NCBI GenBank assembly: GCA_030427505.1
Contig: JAUICH010000003.1
Coordinates: 124,001-188,000 of the forward strand
Length of the DNA stretch: 64,000 nt
Direction: 5' to 3'
Source of the DNA: Verrucomicrobiia bacterium
GTDB lineage: Bacteria > Verrucomicrobiota > Verrucomicrobiia > Verrucomicrobiales > DEV007
In this document: positions 1 through 8,584 of the stretch, one piece after another
Layout of the letters: each line of letters opens with the position of its first letter
Position numbering within the stretch: position 1 is the stretch's first letter
Notes under the pieces: generated by a model
Told to the model about the DNA's origin: nothing
Database searches by the model: none
Seen by the model: the letters and a program-made list of their open reading frames with translations, nothing else
Made by a program: the position numbers and the translations under genes

Positions 1-1
1 G

Positions 2-3000
2 ATCGGCGCGGACAAGACGTCTGGATTTCCCATCCTCCACGAATCGCACGGCATCGGATCGCTGGTCTTTGCCAAAGACCGCTCTCTTCTGGTCACCTGT
101 GGCGACTCCGCCAGTTATAATGGGGTAGACCTCTCCAACAACGACGGCGGCTCGTACGGGGAAAAGGGCTTGAGCGAAGGCATCATCACGCCGGAGCAGA
201 ACATCGGCGCTTTTCGCAGTCAGTCGCTGGATTCCCTGAACGGCAAATTACTGCGGATCGATTCCGCCACCGGCAATGGCTTGCCCACCAATCCGTACTA
301 CGATCCCGCCGCCCCGGACTCAGCGCGCTCCCGCATCTGGGCGTTGGGGCTGCGGAACCCCTATCGCTTCGCCATCAAACCCGAGTCCGGTGGCCATGAA
401 ACCGAGGAGGGCGATCCGGGAATCATCATGGTCGGAGACGTGGGCTGGAGCACTTGGGAGGAACTGAACGTGGTGACGGCGCCGGGGCAGAATTTCGGCT
501 GGCCGCTCTACGAAGGCATGGATCAACAGCCCAACTACTGGGCGGTGAAACCGGCGGAATATCCCACCGGTCCCATTTCCCGGCCGGTGTTGGATTGGCG
601 TCTCACGGCCCGCGCTACCCAGGACGGCGCCGATGTCTTCTCGCTAGGAGATGCCGCCAGCCCGGTGGTGGGGGAGAGCTTTCCCGGTAGTTCCTCAACC
701 GGTGGCGCGTGGTGCATGGAGGGCGACTATCCCGAATACTACCACGGCACCTACTTTCACGCGGACTACTCGGGCCGCTGGATCAAGAACCTGGTGTTCG
801 ACGACCAGAACCACCTCCTGGAGGTGCGGCCCTTTATTTCGAACGAGTCCGTTGCACCCATTCAATTGGCGGTACATCCGGACACCGGAGAACTGTATTT
901 CGCTTCGTATCCCGACAAAGTGTTTCGCGTGGTCTATGCCCCCGGCGGGAACCGTCCGCCGAAGGCGGTCATTCAGGCGGACGTGACCAGTGGCGCGTCT
1001 CCGCTGGTGGTCACCTTCAACGCGGGCGAGTCCATCGATCCGGAAGGAGAAGCTCTGCAATACGAATGGGACTTTGGCGATGGCAGCGCACCGGAGATCA
1101 GTTCCAATCCCGTGCACGTCTTCACCGGGCAAGAGGGCACCCCCATGGTGCGTACGGTGCGGTTGACCGTTACGGACGCGGGCGGCACGACGGACACAGC
1201 GGAACAACTGGTGGGAGTGGACAACACGCCGCCCTCGGTGAAGATCACCAGCCCGGCGCCCGGCACCCGCTATCCCCTGGCTCAGGGGGAGATCGTTTAT
1301 CCTCTAACCGCGGACGTCACCGATCTGGAACAAGGCCAGGAGACCCTGACCTACGCCTGGCAGACCGTCCTGCACCACAACGACCACACCCACGAGGAGC
1401 CCGCGGACCCGAATCCAGAGACCAGTACCGTTATCAGCCCAGCCTACAGCCAGGTGGAAACCTATTTCTTCGTGATTTCCCTGACGGTCACCGACCCGCT
1501 GGGGCTCTCGACCACGGACTCCGTCACGCTGTATCCGGACGCGGCGGGCCTGCCGGTGGAGGCCAATGACGACTACGCGAGCGTGGAGATCGGCGGCGTG
1601 GTGGAAGTCGATGTGCTGGGAAATGACCGGGGCGCGATCAGCGACGCGGACCCCGCTTCCCTGAGAATTGTGCAACCGCCCACCAACGGGGTTGCCTCCA
1701 CCAATCCGGCGAAGGGCACCATCCGATACACGCACAACGGAGGACCGGCCACCTATGACGAATTGGCCTACACCATTTCCACCACTTCCGGCGTCGTTTC
1801 CAATCCGGGAACCGTCCGGCTGAGCCTGCCTCACGGATTGCGGGGGGAATATTTTTCGACCGTGTCGCTTGAGACCCCGGTGCTCACCCAGGTAGAAGGC
1901 CCCATCGATTTTTCCTGGCGTTCGGGAGCACCAGGGCCGGGAATACCAGCGGACGGATTTTCCGCGCGCTGGACGGGATTCCTGATTTCGCCGGTTTCGG
2001 GAGACTTTCAAATTCACACCGTCAGTGACGATGGCGTGCGGCTGTGGCTGAACGATGAACTGACAGTGGATCGATGGATCGATCAAAGCCCCACGGAATA
2101 CTCCGCCGCCATCAGCCTGACCGAAGGCGACCCCACTCCCATCCGGATTGAGTATTACGAGAGCCAATGGGATGCCACGCTGCGTCTCCTGTGGACGCCG
2201 CCTGGAGGAAGCAAAGAAGTGGTTCCGGCGGAGAACCTTCTTCCAATGACCGTGACGAGCGAAGCGCCGGCCGTACAGATAACTGGGCCGCATGATGGTT
2301 CTCAGTACAAGCTGTGGGAGCCCGTGATAATAACCGCAGAGGTAAGTCCTGGTAATGTTGGAGAAATTTCCACCCTGCAACTCTTAGCGAACGGCGAAGT
2401 GATCGGCGAATTTGAAGAGCCGCCTTACCAACTGGAGTGGGACCCGACAAAGAATGGGCAATACACCCTGGTGGCGAAGGCGATTCGCTCCGACGGACAG
2501 GTGGGGGACTCCTCTCAAACCCCGGTGACCGTAACCGTGGGCGATCCCAATCGCGAGCCCGTGGCGGCGGACGATCGGGCCGAAGTCTATCCCGGCGGAG
2601 AGGTCACCATCAACATCCTGGCCAATGACCTGGATCCGGATGGTGAATTGGACCCGGCTTCCGTGATGGTCTCTACCGGCCCAGCCTACGGAACAACCAG
2701 CGTGGATCCGGAAACCGGACGTATCACCTATCGTCACGGCGGTTCCGCGGGAACCATGAGCGATCAGTTCAGCTACTCCGTGGCGGACATGCTGGGTAGC
2801 CGGGGCGATCCCGCCAGAGTAACCATTTCCCTGGCGCGTACCTGGCAGGGATGGACCGCGGAACATTCCGCGGCCGGAAGTTCGCTGGCGGGAAACGTGG
2901 ATGGCGACCCATGGAACAACCTGCTTGAGTTTGCCTTTGGGTCCGACCCCACCCAGGGAACCCTGGGCGACTCGGGGTTGCGGCTGGACACTTCAGCCGG

Positions 3001-4195
3001 AACCATCGATGCCGTGGTGAAACGCCCGGCGGGAGTCGCGGGATTGACCTATTCGCTTGAGGTAAGTCCCGATCTCAAGCAATGGGCCTCCTTGGAGAAC
3101 CCGGTTGTAACGGGTCTCGGGGATGGCACCGAAGAACTGCGGTTCAAAGCCCTGGAATCGAGCCCCGGCCTTTCAGAAGCGCGGGGATTCTGCCGCTTGC
3201 GGGTAAAACTGGCTGAGCCCGCCGGAGAAGCCGTATCCCGCGTGCTAGGCTGGTATGAGACAGCGCTGAAGGCCGGCCAGCAGACCCTGGGTCTGAGTTT
3301 GGCGCTACCCGCGGTCTGGGGCGGAACGGCAGCCTCCATTTCCGGGAACCAGGTGATCACGGGAGATACGCTGGCCGCCAGTTCGTTGCCGGCGGATCAG
3401 CCCTGCTACCTGGAGTTCACCAGTGGCCCCGCGGCGGGGCACCGCTTCGACATCGATCCCGCCGCCAGCAGCGGGGCTACGCTCGCCGTGAACACCCTCG
3501 CCCCCTGGAACACGAGGGAAGCCTTGCCCGCAAACGCGGCGGGCGCCTTTCTCGTGGTGAGACCTCACTTCACCCTCGGAGGCGTGTTTCCACCGGACAA
3601 GTTTCAGGGACACCAGCAATCGGCTCAGGCGGACCGGGTGATGCTTTTTGAAGGCGGTGGGTACGTAAACTACTTTCTCCTGAAATCAGGCGACGCATAC
3701 CATTACTGGGTGGTCGCGACCGACCGGACCGGAACAAACCAGAACCTTCGGGTCCTGGCGCCTGGCCAGGGCATGTTTGTGAACCTTCGGGATCATGAGT
3801 CCCATCTTCTGGTTACGGGAGAGGTGCGGCGGACAAGGTTTCCGCAGCCATTGCAGGAAGGGTTCAACCTCCTGGCCGAGCCGTTTCCGGTCAGTCAGTC
3901 TCCGCAAGGCCGCCATTGGCTGGCGAGCGATGGATTTCAGGCCGGGCGCCGGGCGGGTCAGGCAGCGAACCTTCATGTCTGGGGAGGGGACCTGGGCGAC
4001 GAACAGGTAGGGTTCCAGATCTACTACCTGCTGGATGCCGGGGCGCCCTATCAGTATTGGACCAGTGCCAGCGATCTACAGGCGCCCAATCTGAACGAGT
4101 CAGAACTGCTCCGGTTCGACCGGGCCGCGTTCTTGAAGGTGCTGACTCCTGGTGGGAAGCCGGATTACGTGCTGGAACCTCCGGGAATAGAATAG
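2..4195 (+). CDS. Secreted sorbosone/glucose-dehydrogenase-like propeller with PKD, PA14 and Ig-like domains (5' end outside window)
   Basis: The frame is open from base 2, so the N-terminus lies off the left edge. The first part (to about base 950) reads as a glucose/sorbosone dehydrogenase-type beta-propeller (LNGKLLRID, WALGLRNPYRFA, NFGWPLYEG). Then come a PKD domain (about 950-1215, YEWDFGDG), a cadherin-like Ig module (about 1557-1830, EANDDYASVEIGG), a PA14 domain (about 1838-2260, starting GLRGEYFS), a bacterial Ig-like domain (about 2266-2540) and a second cadherin-like module (about 2548-2840, AADDRAEVYPGG). Next is the segment DPWNNLLEFAFGSDP, common before the C-terminus of verrucomicrobial surface proteins. 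The last 300 residues resemble the TIGR02597-type region known from this phylum, from memory. The protein is presumably extracellular or on the cell surface, binding or oxidising carbohydrate. No enzyme activity can be proven from sequence, since the catalytic part of the propeller is incomplete here. Confidence 0.85.
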   Translation: MGADKTSGFPILHESHGIGSLVFAKDRSLLVTCGDSASYNGVDLSNNDGGSYGEKGLSEGIITPEQNIGAFRSQSLDSLNGKLLRIDSATGNGLPTNPYYDPAAPDSARSRIWALGLRNPYRFAIKPESGGHETEEGDPGIIMVGDVGWSTWEELNVVTAPGQNFGWPLYEGMDQQPNYWAVKPAEYPTGPISRPVLDWRLTARATQDGADVFSLGDAASPVVGESFPGSSSTGGAWCMEGDYPEYYHGTYFHADYSGRWIKNLVFDDQNHLLEVRPFISNESVAPIQLAVHPDTGELYFASYPDKVFRVVYAPGGNRPPKAVIQADVTSGASPLVVTFNAGESIDPEGEALQYEWDFGDGSAPEISSNPVHVFTGQEGTPMVRTVRLTVTDAGGTTDTAEQLVGVDNTPPSVKITSPAPGTRYPLAQGEIVYPLTADVTDLEQGQETLTYAWQTVLHHNDHTHEEPADPNPETSTVISPAYSQVETYFFVISLTVTDPLGLSTTDSVTLYPDAAGLPVEANDDYASVEIGGVVEVDVLGNDRGAISDADPASLRIVQPPTNGVASTNPAKGTIRYTHNGGPATYDELAYTISTTSGVVSNPGTVRLSLPHGLRGEYFSTVSLETPVLTQVEGPIDFSWRSGAPGPGIPADGFSARWTGFLISPVSGDFQIHTVSDDGVRLWLNDELTVDRWIDQSPTEYSAAISLTEGDPTPIRIEYYESQWDATLRLLWTPPGGSKEVVPAENLLPMTVTSEAPAVQITGPHDGSQYKLWEPVIITAEVSPGNVGEISTLQLLANGEVIGEFEEPPYQLEWDPTKNGQYTLVAKAIRSDGQVGDSSQTPVTVTVGDPNREPVAADDRAEVYPGGEVTINILANDLDPDGELDPASVMVSTGPAYGTTSVDPETGRITYRHGGSAGTMSDQFSYSVADMLGSRGDPARVTISLARTWQGWTAEHSAAGSSLAGNVDGDPWNNLLEFAFGSDPTQGTLGDSGLRLDTSAGTIDAVVKRPAGVAGLTYSLEVSPDLKQWASLENPVVTGLGDGTEELRFKALESSPGLSEARGFCRLRVKLAEPAGEAVSRVLGWYETALKAGQQTLGLSLALPAVWGGTAASISGNQVITGDTLAASSLPADQPCYLEFTSGPAAGHRFDIDPAASSGATLAVNTLAPWNTREALPANAAGAFLVVRPHFTLGGVFPPDKFQGHQQSAQADRVMLFEGGGYVNYFLLKSGDAYHYWVVATDRTGTNQNLRVLAPGQGMFVNLRDHESHLLVTGEVRRTRFPQPLQEGFNLLAEPFPVSQSPQGRHWLASDGFQAGRRAGQAANLHVWGGDLGDEQVGFQIYYLLDAGAPYQYWTSASDLQAPNLNESELLRFDRAAFLKVLTPGGKPDYVLEPPGIE

Positions 4196-4440
4196 GCGCT
4201 CGCGAAAAAGCACCCGCCAGAGCGCTTGGGTTTCGCCCGGAATCTTCTCATTTTTGAGGAAATACGGCTCCAGAGTTCCACCCGGCAATTCTGGGAAAAG
4301 ACTTCATTTCGGCTCAAAAATCCGCTCCAAGTATATTCTGGACGAAATGATGCAATTTTTCTCACCTTAGGAGCCGGATTTTACTGACTCCCAGACAGAT
4401 TCGCATAGAGTATGCTACGTCAATTGGCGTCCCGGAGAGA

Positions 4441-4842
4441 GTGCACGGTCTCTCACAGATTTTCATGGAATACCATCGAACCAACCCCTCGGAACCTGAT
4501 GACGCCCTAAGGGAGGCATTGGAAGAGAGGCAGCCTCGCTTCTTCCGGGTTGAGGAGGGTAGCGTGAAAGGGACTACCGGCGTGGAAGACGCCGAAGGCT
4601 TCGCAGACGACCTCTCCACGATGCAGCGCTCCAGTATGGAATTTGGAGAAATACTGGAAATGAGCGCAATCACTTATGTGATGGTCTATATTGGGGAGAG
4701 CATGACGGGTTATTGCCACGACCAGGAATCCGACCCTCGGGAACCCAGACTGATCGGTTCCCGGGTGAACACCCGTCTGCCCATGCGCAGCCTGTTGAAG
4801 CACATGAACGAGTTTCGAGTCCGCAATCCAGCACACGAGTAA
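4441..4842 (+). CDS. Hypothetical protein coupled to the roadblock-domain gene
   Basis: A soluble protein of about 133 residues with no signal peptide, membrane segment or recognised domain. It is mostly acidic and predicted helical, with a hydrophobic strand-like stretch (ITYVMVYIGESM) near residue 80. Its TAA overlaps the ATG of the next gene by one base, so the two are probably translated together and may act together. The start is uncertain. GTG at 4441 has GGAG three bases upstream. ATG at 4465 is a second option. The frame is open back to 4351, and a better AGGAG (4369-4373) precedes an in-frame ATT (4378) and CTG (4384), which would add about 19-21 residues. Function unknown. Confidence 0.65.
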   Translation: MHGLSQIFMEYHRTNPSEPDDALREALEERQPRFFRVEEGSVKGTTGVEDAEGFADDLSTMQRSSMEFGEILEMSAITYVMVYIGESMTGYCHDQESDPREPRLIGSRVNTRLPMRSLLKHMNEFRVRNPAHE

Positions 4843-6563
4843 TGATCAGGCACGTCGAGAGCATTGAGAGTCCCCTGGAAGCCCTGCAGAGCGCCGGTAG
4901 AGTGACCGGGGTTTGCTTCGCAAACGGGAATCAGATCCTCTACGACGGTTTTTCTTTTGCCCGCGAGAGAGTTCAGGAAATGGTGGAAGCCGCTGACCGG
5001 ATGTTCCGCGAAATGGGGGAAGAAGGACAGGAAGTCGACCAACTGGCTTTCGGTTACGACGCGGGGAATCTCCTGATCGTCCGTCAGGAGAATCTTAGAA
5101 TACTGGGCATGCACCAAAAGCCGGAGGAAATCGATTCTCTGGCAAAATCGTTTCGGGAGTTTCTAAAAGATTACGTGTCCGAGCCCGTTGAGAATGGCTA
5201 TGCCATGGAATCTCCGGAGGTGGAAAGCATCTTCGAACTTGTCGAAGACGAGGACTCGAGTCCGGCCGATCCCTCCGAACCCGTCGTTGAAGGAGTCAGC
5301 GAGCATTCAACGGCGCCTCAGTGGGAAGAACCCCAAGGCCGTGGGGCCGCGGCAGAGCCGGAGGCTAAAGAGAAGCCCGCGGATTCACACCGCGAGTCCG
5401 AAGCCGAGGTGGCCACCTATTTCATTCGCCATTCCCATGCCGCGAAGTCCTCCAGTTCGGTTGATTGGGACCGGATTGGCTTCCGCAAGGAAGCGGAAGA
5501 AGCGGGCCGCGCGGACGACCAGAGAGGTGTGTTTCGCGGTTACGAAATGCGCCGGGAACCGTTTGCGGAAACTTACGAATATACCCGGCAGGGACCTCCC
5601 GAAATTGTTCCCGAAGGATCGAAAACTGAGCCAAAGAGCATCCGGGATCTTCTATACGAATCCATCCAATCCCAGCGGGGATATGCCCTGATCCAGTTCG
5701 CGAATATCCCGTCTCTCCGGCTCCCCGAAAACCGTCAGATCCCGGAATCGCCGCTTTCCCCGGACGACTCTGGATTGTCCGCGCTGGAAGACGCCATCGC
5801 TTACGAGTATTCGAAGACGAAGACTTCATCGGAGGTTCCGCTGATTAGAGGGGACTTGGTTAAGCCTCCCCGTAGGGAATTTCGCAAAGAACCGGTAAGC
5901 CGTGAAGTTCCTGCCCCCCGGACCGCGAGTCCGGCTCTCAGGGAAGTTTCCCTGCCGAAGCGGCAGGATACTCAGCCTATCTCCGCGCCGGTCAGCACGC
6001 CGGCTCCGAAGCCTGAAGTGAAAGTCTCTCGCGTGGAGAAACCGAAGCCGGCGGTTAAGACGAAACCCGTTTTCGAAGAGAAGGAACCTTTGTCTTTTTC
6101 TGGCACGTCCGTGCTGGACCGGATCCTCAATGACGGCAAGCTGGGTGAAGTCATTGGGAAGAAAGAAGCCAATAAGGCGGCTCCGTTACCCGAGTCCTCA
6201 CCGGTATCGAAGCAAGTCCCTGACAGAACTTCGAAGAATTATTCCGGCCACACGGAGCCTGTCTCACCGGCGGCACCCCACAAACCTGTGGCAAGACCGG
6301 TTCCAGCGACGGCCCGGGTTTCCGTAAGTTCCAAGATTGCTCCCGCCCAAGCGCCCAGGCCGGAACAGCACGATACGACTCAAGTTTCCCGCCCTCCGAA
6401 AGCCATTCGCAGAGCGCCTGCCTTGGCTCAGGCTCCGCCGGTGGAAAGTCCGGACGACTCGCGGGCGGTCAAGCTAAGTCCCAATCAGCCCAGGTCTACA
6501 TTGCCGCCGCAAAAGACTCCGCGTGTCCGCGCCAGGCGTTCTCACGATGAGAGTGGCGCGTAG
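4842..6563 (+). CDS. Roadblock/LC7-like domain protein with long disordered tail
   Basis: Residues 1-110 read as a roadblock/LC7 (MglB-like) domain: a helix, then strands around VTGVCFANGNQILYDG, a long helix with ARERVQEMVEAADRM, and strands LAFGYDAGNLLIV and LRILGMH. Roadblock proteins usually dimerise and act on small Ras-like GTPases or as scaffolds. No such GTPase lies in this window. The remaining 460 residues are rich in Pro, Lys, Glu and Ser and look disordered. They contain a possible amphipathic docking helix (TSVLDRILNDGKLGEVIG) near residue 420. ATG at 4842 is preferred over a longer frame beginning at 4713, because 4713 lies inside the upstream gene and the domain begins at 4842. 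Domain call by eye; partner unknown. Confidence 0.7.
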   Translation: MIRHVESIESPLEALQSAGRVTGVCFANGNQILYDGFSFARERVQEMVEAADRMFREMGEEGQEVDQLAFGYDAGNLLIVRQENLRILGMHQKPEEIDSLAKSFREFLKDYVSEPVENGYAMESPEVESIFELVEDEDSSPADPSEPVVEGVSEHSTAPQWEEPQGRGAAAEPEAKEKPADSHRESEAEVATYFIRHSHAAKSSSSVDWDRIGFRKEAEEAGRADDQRGVFRGYEMRREPFAETYEYTRQGPPEIVPEGSKTEPKSIRDLLYESIQSQRGYALIQFANIPSLRLPENRQIPESPLSPDDSGLSALEDAIAYEYSKTKTSSEVPLIRGDLVKPPRREFRKEPVSREVPAPRTASPALREVSLPKRQDTQPISAPVSTPAPKPEVKVSRVEKPKPAVKTKPVFEEKEPLSFSGTSVLDRILNDGKLGEVIGKKEANKAAPLPESSPVSKQVPDRTSKNYSGHTEPVSPAAPHKPVARPVPATARVSVSSKIAPAQAPRPEQHDTTQVSRPPKAIRRAPALAQAPPVESPDDSRAVKLSPNQPRSTLPPQKTPRVRARRSHDESGA

Positions 6564-6590
6564 CCGTGTCTGCCGGGTTGGGGCTGTTTT

Positions 6591-7118
6591 CTATTTTTCC
6601 TTGGGAGTGATGGAAATGTCCACCATCAGGTCGCTGGCAATCGATTCGACTTCCTTTTGAAGCGTTTCCAGTGACATTCCGGCTGGTAGGCGCAGGCTGG
6701 CGGTAGCCCGAAACAAAGTCTCTCCGGACCAGGGGGCGCTTTCGCGAAGCGTGGTCAGTTCTTCCACGTTCACGGCGTGGCAGGCGAGCACATTGGAAAG
6801 CTGACTCACGATGCCGGGCCGGTCGTGTCCGACCAGTTCCAGACAGATCGTCTCCAGATCATCGCCGCTGGAGGCTTCGGTTTCTGAATGGACCGTGACG
6901 GAAAGCCCTTTTCCGGAGAGTGCCTTCAGTGACTTCGTCAGGGCTTCGGCTTCCGAGGCGTTCACTTCCACATGGAAAATACCGGCGAACTGCCCCGCCA
7001 AATGGGCCATGCGGCTTTCCAGCCAGTTTCCGCCATGATCTACCACGATGGTGGACAAGACGCCTACCAGCCCGGGTTTGTCAGGACCGATGACCGTCGC
7101 TACAAGGGAGGTTTCCAT
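6591..7118 (-). CDS. Tandem ACT-domain protein (GcvR-like)
   Basis: A cytoplasmic protein of 175 residues with two ACT domains: the first begins SLVATVIGPDKPGLVG and the second CLELVGHDRPGIVSQLSN near residue 90. The G-x-D-(K/R)-P-G turn in each is the usual ligand-binding loop of ACT domains. The arrangement and length match the GcvR-like glycine cleavage regulator family, which senses amino acids; the ligand here is not known. The start at 7118 (METSL) is chosen because the upstream in-frame extension is low-complexity and not domain-like. It is the last gene of a minus-strand run, 117 bases after the leucine-rich-repeat gene, and converges with the roadblock gene 27 bases away. Confidence 0.8.
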   Translation of the reverse strand: METSLVATVIGPDKPGLVGVLSTIVVDHGGNWLESRMAHLAGQFAGIFHVEVNASEAEALTKSLKALSGKGLSVTVHSETEASSGDDLETICLELVGHDRPGIVSQLSNVLACHAVNVEELTTLRESAPWSGETLFRATASLRLPAGMSLETLQKEVESIASDLMVDISITPKEK

Positions 7119-7235
7119 ACGGAAAAGAAGGAAGGAAAGGGGGGAGAGGGTTGAGAAAGGCGGTGAACTTTCCTCAAGACAAATACGGGGCGCAAAACAC
7201 CCGCGGTGCAAGCAGATTCGGCAGAGCCGTTGTAT

Positions 7236-8546
7236 TTATTGCGCCTCTGGATTTCCGTAAAACGGCGGTTCGATGTATGACGGCGACGGTCCGGGTGAGG
7301 TTGAGTCGCTGACGATCGTCTTCTTCAACGTCTTCTGGATCTGCTCGATCTCTTCTTTCTTCAAACTTGTGCCGCCAACTTGAAGAATCTCCAGACCGGA
7401 CAAGCTTTCAAGCGTCTTGACGTCCGAGACCGCCGAGCAATTCATGAGGTTTAACTCCCGCATTTGTTGCAGCTTCGTGAGGGCCGTCAAGTCAGTTACT
7501 TTGGAGCAGCCCGTCAGGTCCAGGGTGAAAAGCGCGGGGCACCCTTCGATACCGTTTAGAGACTCCAATACCACACAGTAGTTCAGCCCCACATAGCCCA
7601 GTGTGGGGTGAGGTCCCAGTTCTTCCAGAGAGGTCAGAACGTCGCTCCCTTCCACATGAAGTTCTTCCAGAGACTGAAGGCCTTTCAGGAATCCCAAGCC
7701 GGTCAGCTTGGGCTGCCCGCCCAGGCGCAAGACCCTTAGATTGGGAAGATCGCCAATGGCATCCAGGCTGGTCAGGGAAGTGCAGTTCCGGAGATCGAGG
7801 AGTTCCAGACTCTTCAGCTCAGTCAAGCCGGCCAACTCGGTAATCTCGTAGCAGGTGCTGAGGTCCAGGTCGCGAAGCGCCGTCAAGTCAGACAGATTCC
7901 CGAGGCGCTCCAGCACCCTGCACCCGCCCAGAAGAAGCTGTTCCAGGTGGGTCAGTGACTCAATGGTCTGGGTGCTCTTGAGGCTGCCGCAGTCGTTGAG
8001 GTAGAGAAACTGCAACGTTGCGGAACTCAGAGAAGGGAGGGACGTCAGCGAATCGCTCTCGCTCAGGTCCAGTTTCTCCAGCCTTGGCAGGGCGGAGAGG
8101 GGACCAAAGTCCGCCAGGGAATCGCAATCGGTTAGAGAAAGATGTACCAGGAGGGGCAGAGAGGCGACGTCCTGGATGTCGGTTAGTTTCCCGGAACCGT
8201 TGATGTAGACCATCTTCAGGGTTGGCGCCTGGCCGATGCCGTTCAGGGTCTCCAGATTGGGGCACCCGGAAAGGTTCAGCGCTTCCACATTGCCAATGAC
8301 CTGAAGCGCCGCGCCCAGTTCCAGCAGATCCGTGGATTCCGCGCCGGAAATGAAAACTTCCCGGAAACCGTCCAGTTCCGAGATCTCGGCGCCATACGCC
8401 TCCACCAGGTAGTTCTCGGTCTCTTTCCGCTGCTGTTGGCGAGACACTTGCATGAAAACAAGCACGATCACGATCCCGGCGGCGAAAGCCCCAAGGAGAA
8501 GCAGCAGTCCGATTGTGTTTTTTTTGCCGGAAGACAGGGAAGCCAT
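7236..8546 (-). CDS. Membrane-anchored leucine-rich-repeat protein
   Basis: 436 residues: a short basic N-terminus (SSGKKN), one transmembrane helix (about 12-33, GLLLLLGAFAAGIVIVLVF), a basic linker, then from about residue 84 fourteen regular 23-residue leucine-rich repeats of the form LxxLxLxxCxxLxxLxxLxxL, and a short Pro-rich tail. The basic N-terminus and the helix suggest the repeats face the periplasm. Nine of the fourteen units have Cys at the fixed C position (for example NLSGC, SLTDC, DLSTC, DLTGC); others have Ser, Gln or Thr. Repeats of this kind normally bind protein or glycan. It starts 38 bases after the MoxR gene and is probably cotranscribed with it. Ligand unknown. Confidence 0.85.
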   Translation of the reverse strand: MASLSSGKKNTIGLLLLLGAFAAGIVIVLVFMQVSRQQQRKETENYLVEAYGAEISELDGFREVFISGAESTDLLELGAALQVIGNVEALNLSGCPNLETLNGIGQAPTLKMVYINGSGKLTDIQDVASLPLLVHLSLTDCDSLADFGPLSALPRLEKLDLSESDSLTSLPSLSSATLQFLYLNDCGSLKSTQTIESLTHLEQLLLGGCRVLERLGNLSDLTALRDLDLSTCYEITELAGLTELKSLELLDLRNCTSLTSLDAIGDLPNLRVLRLGGQPKLTGLGFLKGLQSLEELHVEGSDVLTSLEELGPHPTLGYVGLNYCVVLESLNGIEGCPALFTLDLTGCSKVTDLTALTKLQQMRELNLMNCSAVSDVKTLESLSGLEILQVGGTSLKKEEIEQIQKTLKKTIVSDSTSPGPSPSYIEPPFYGNPEAQ

Positions 8547-8584
8547 GCCTGGTCGTTCTGAAGGTGAATTTTTCTCAAACCGGT

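Noticed and set aside
4362-4673. A 103-codon minus-strand frame over the start of the small gene before the roadblock gene
   Set aside because: The plus-strand frame is coupled to the next gene by stop-start overlap; the minus frame has no context.
4842-6563. A complete MglA/MglB polarity system
   Set aside because: Only a roadblock-like domain is present; no Ras-like GTPase with P-loop was found nearby.
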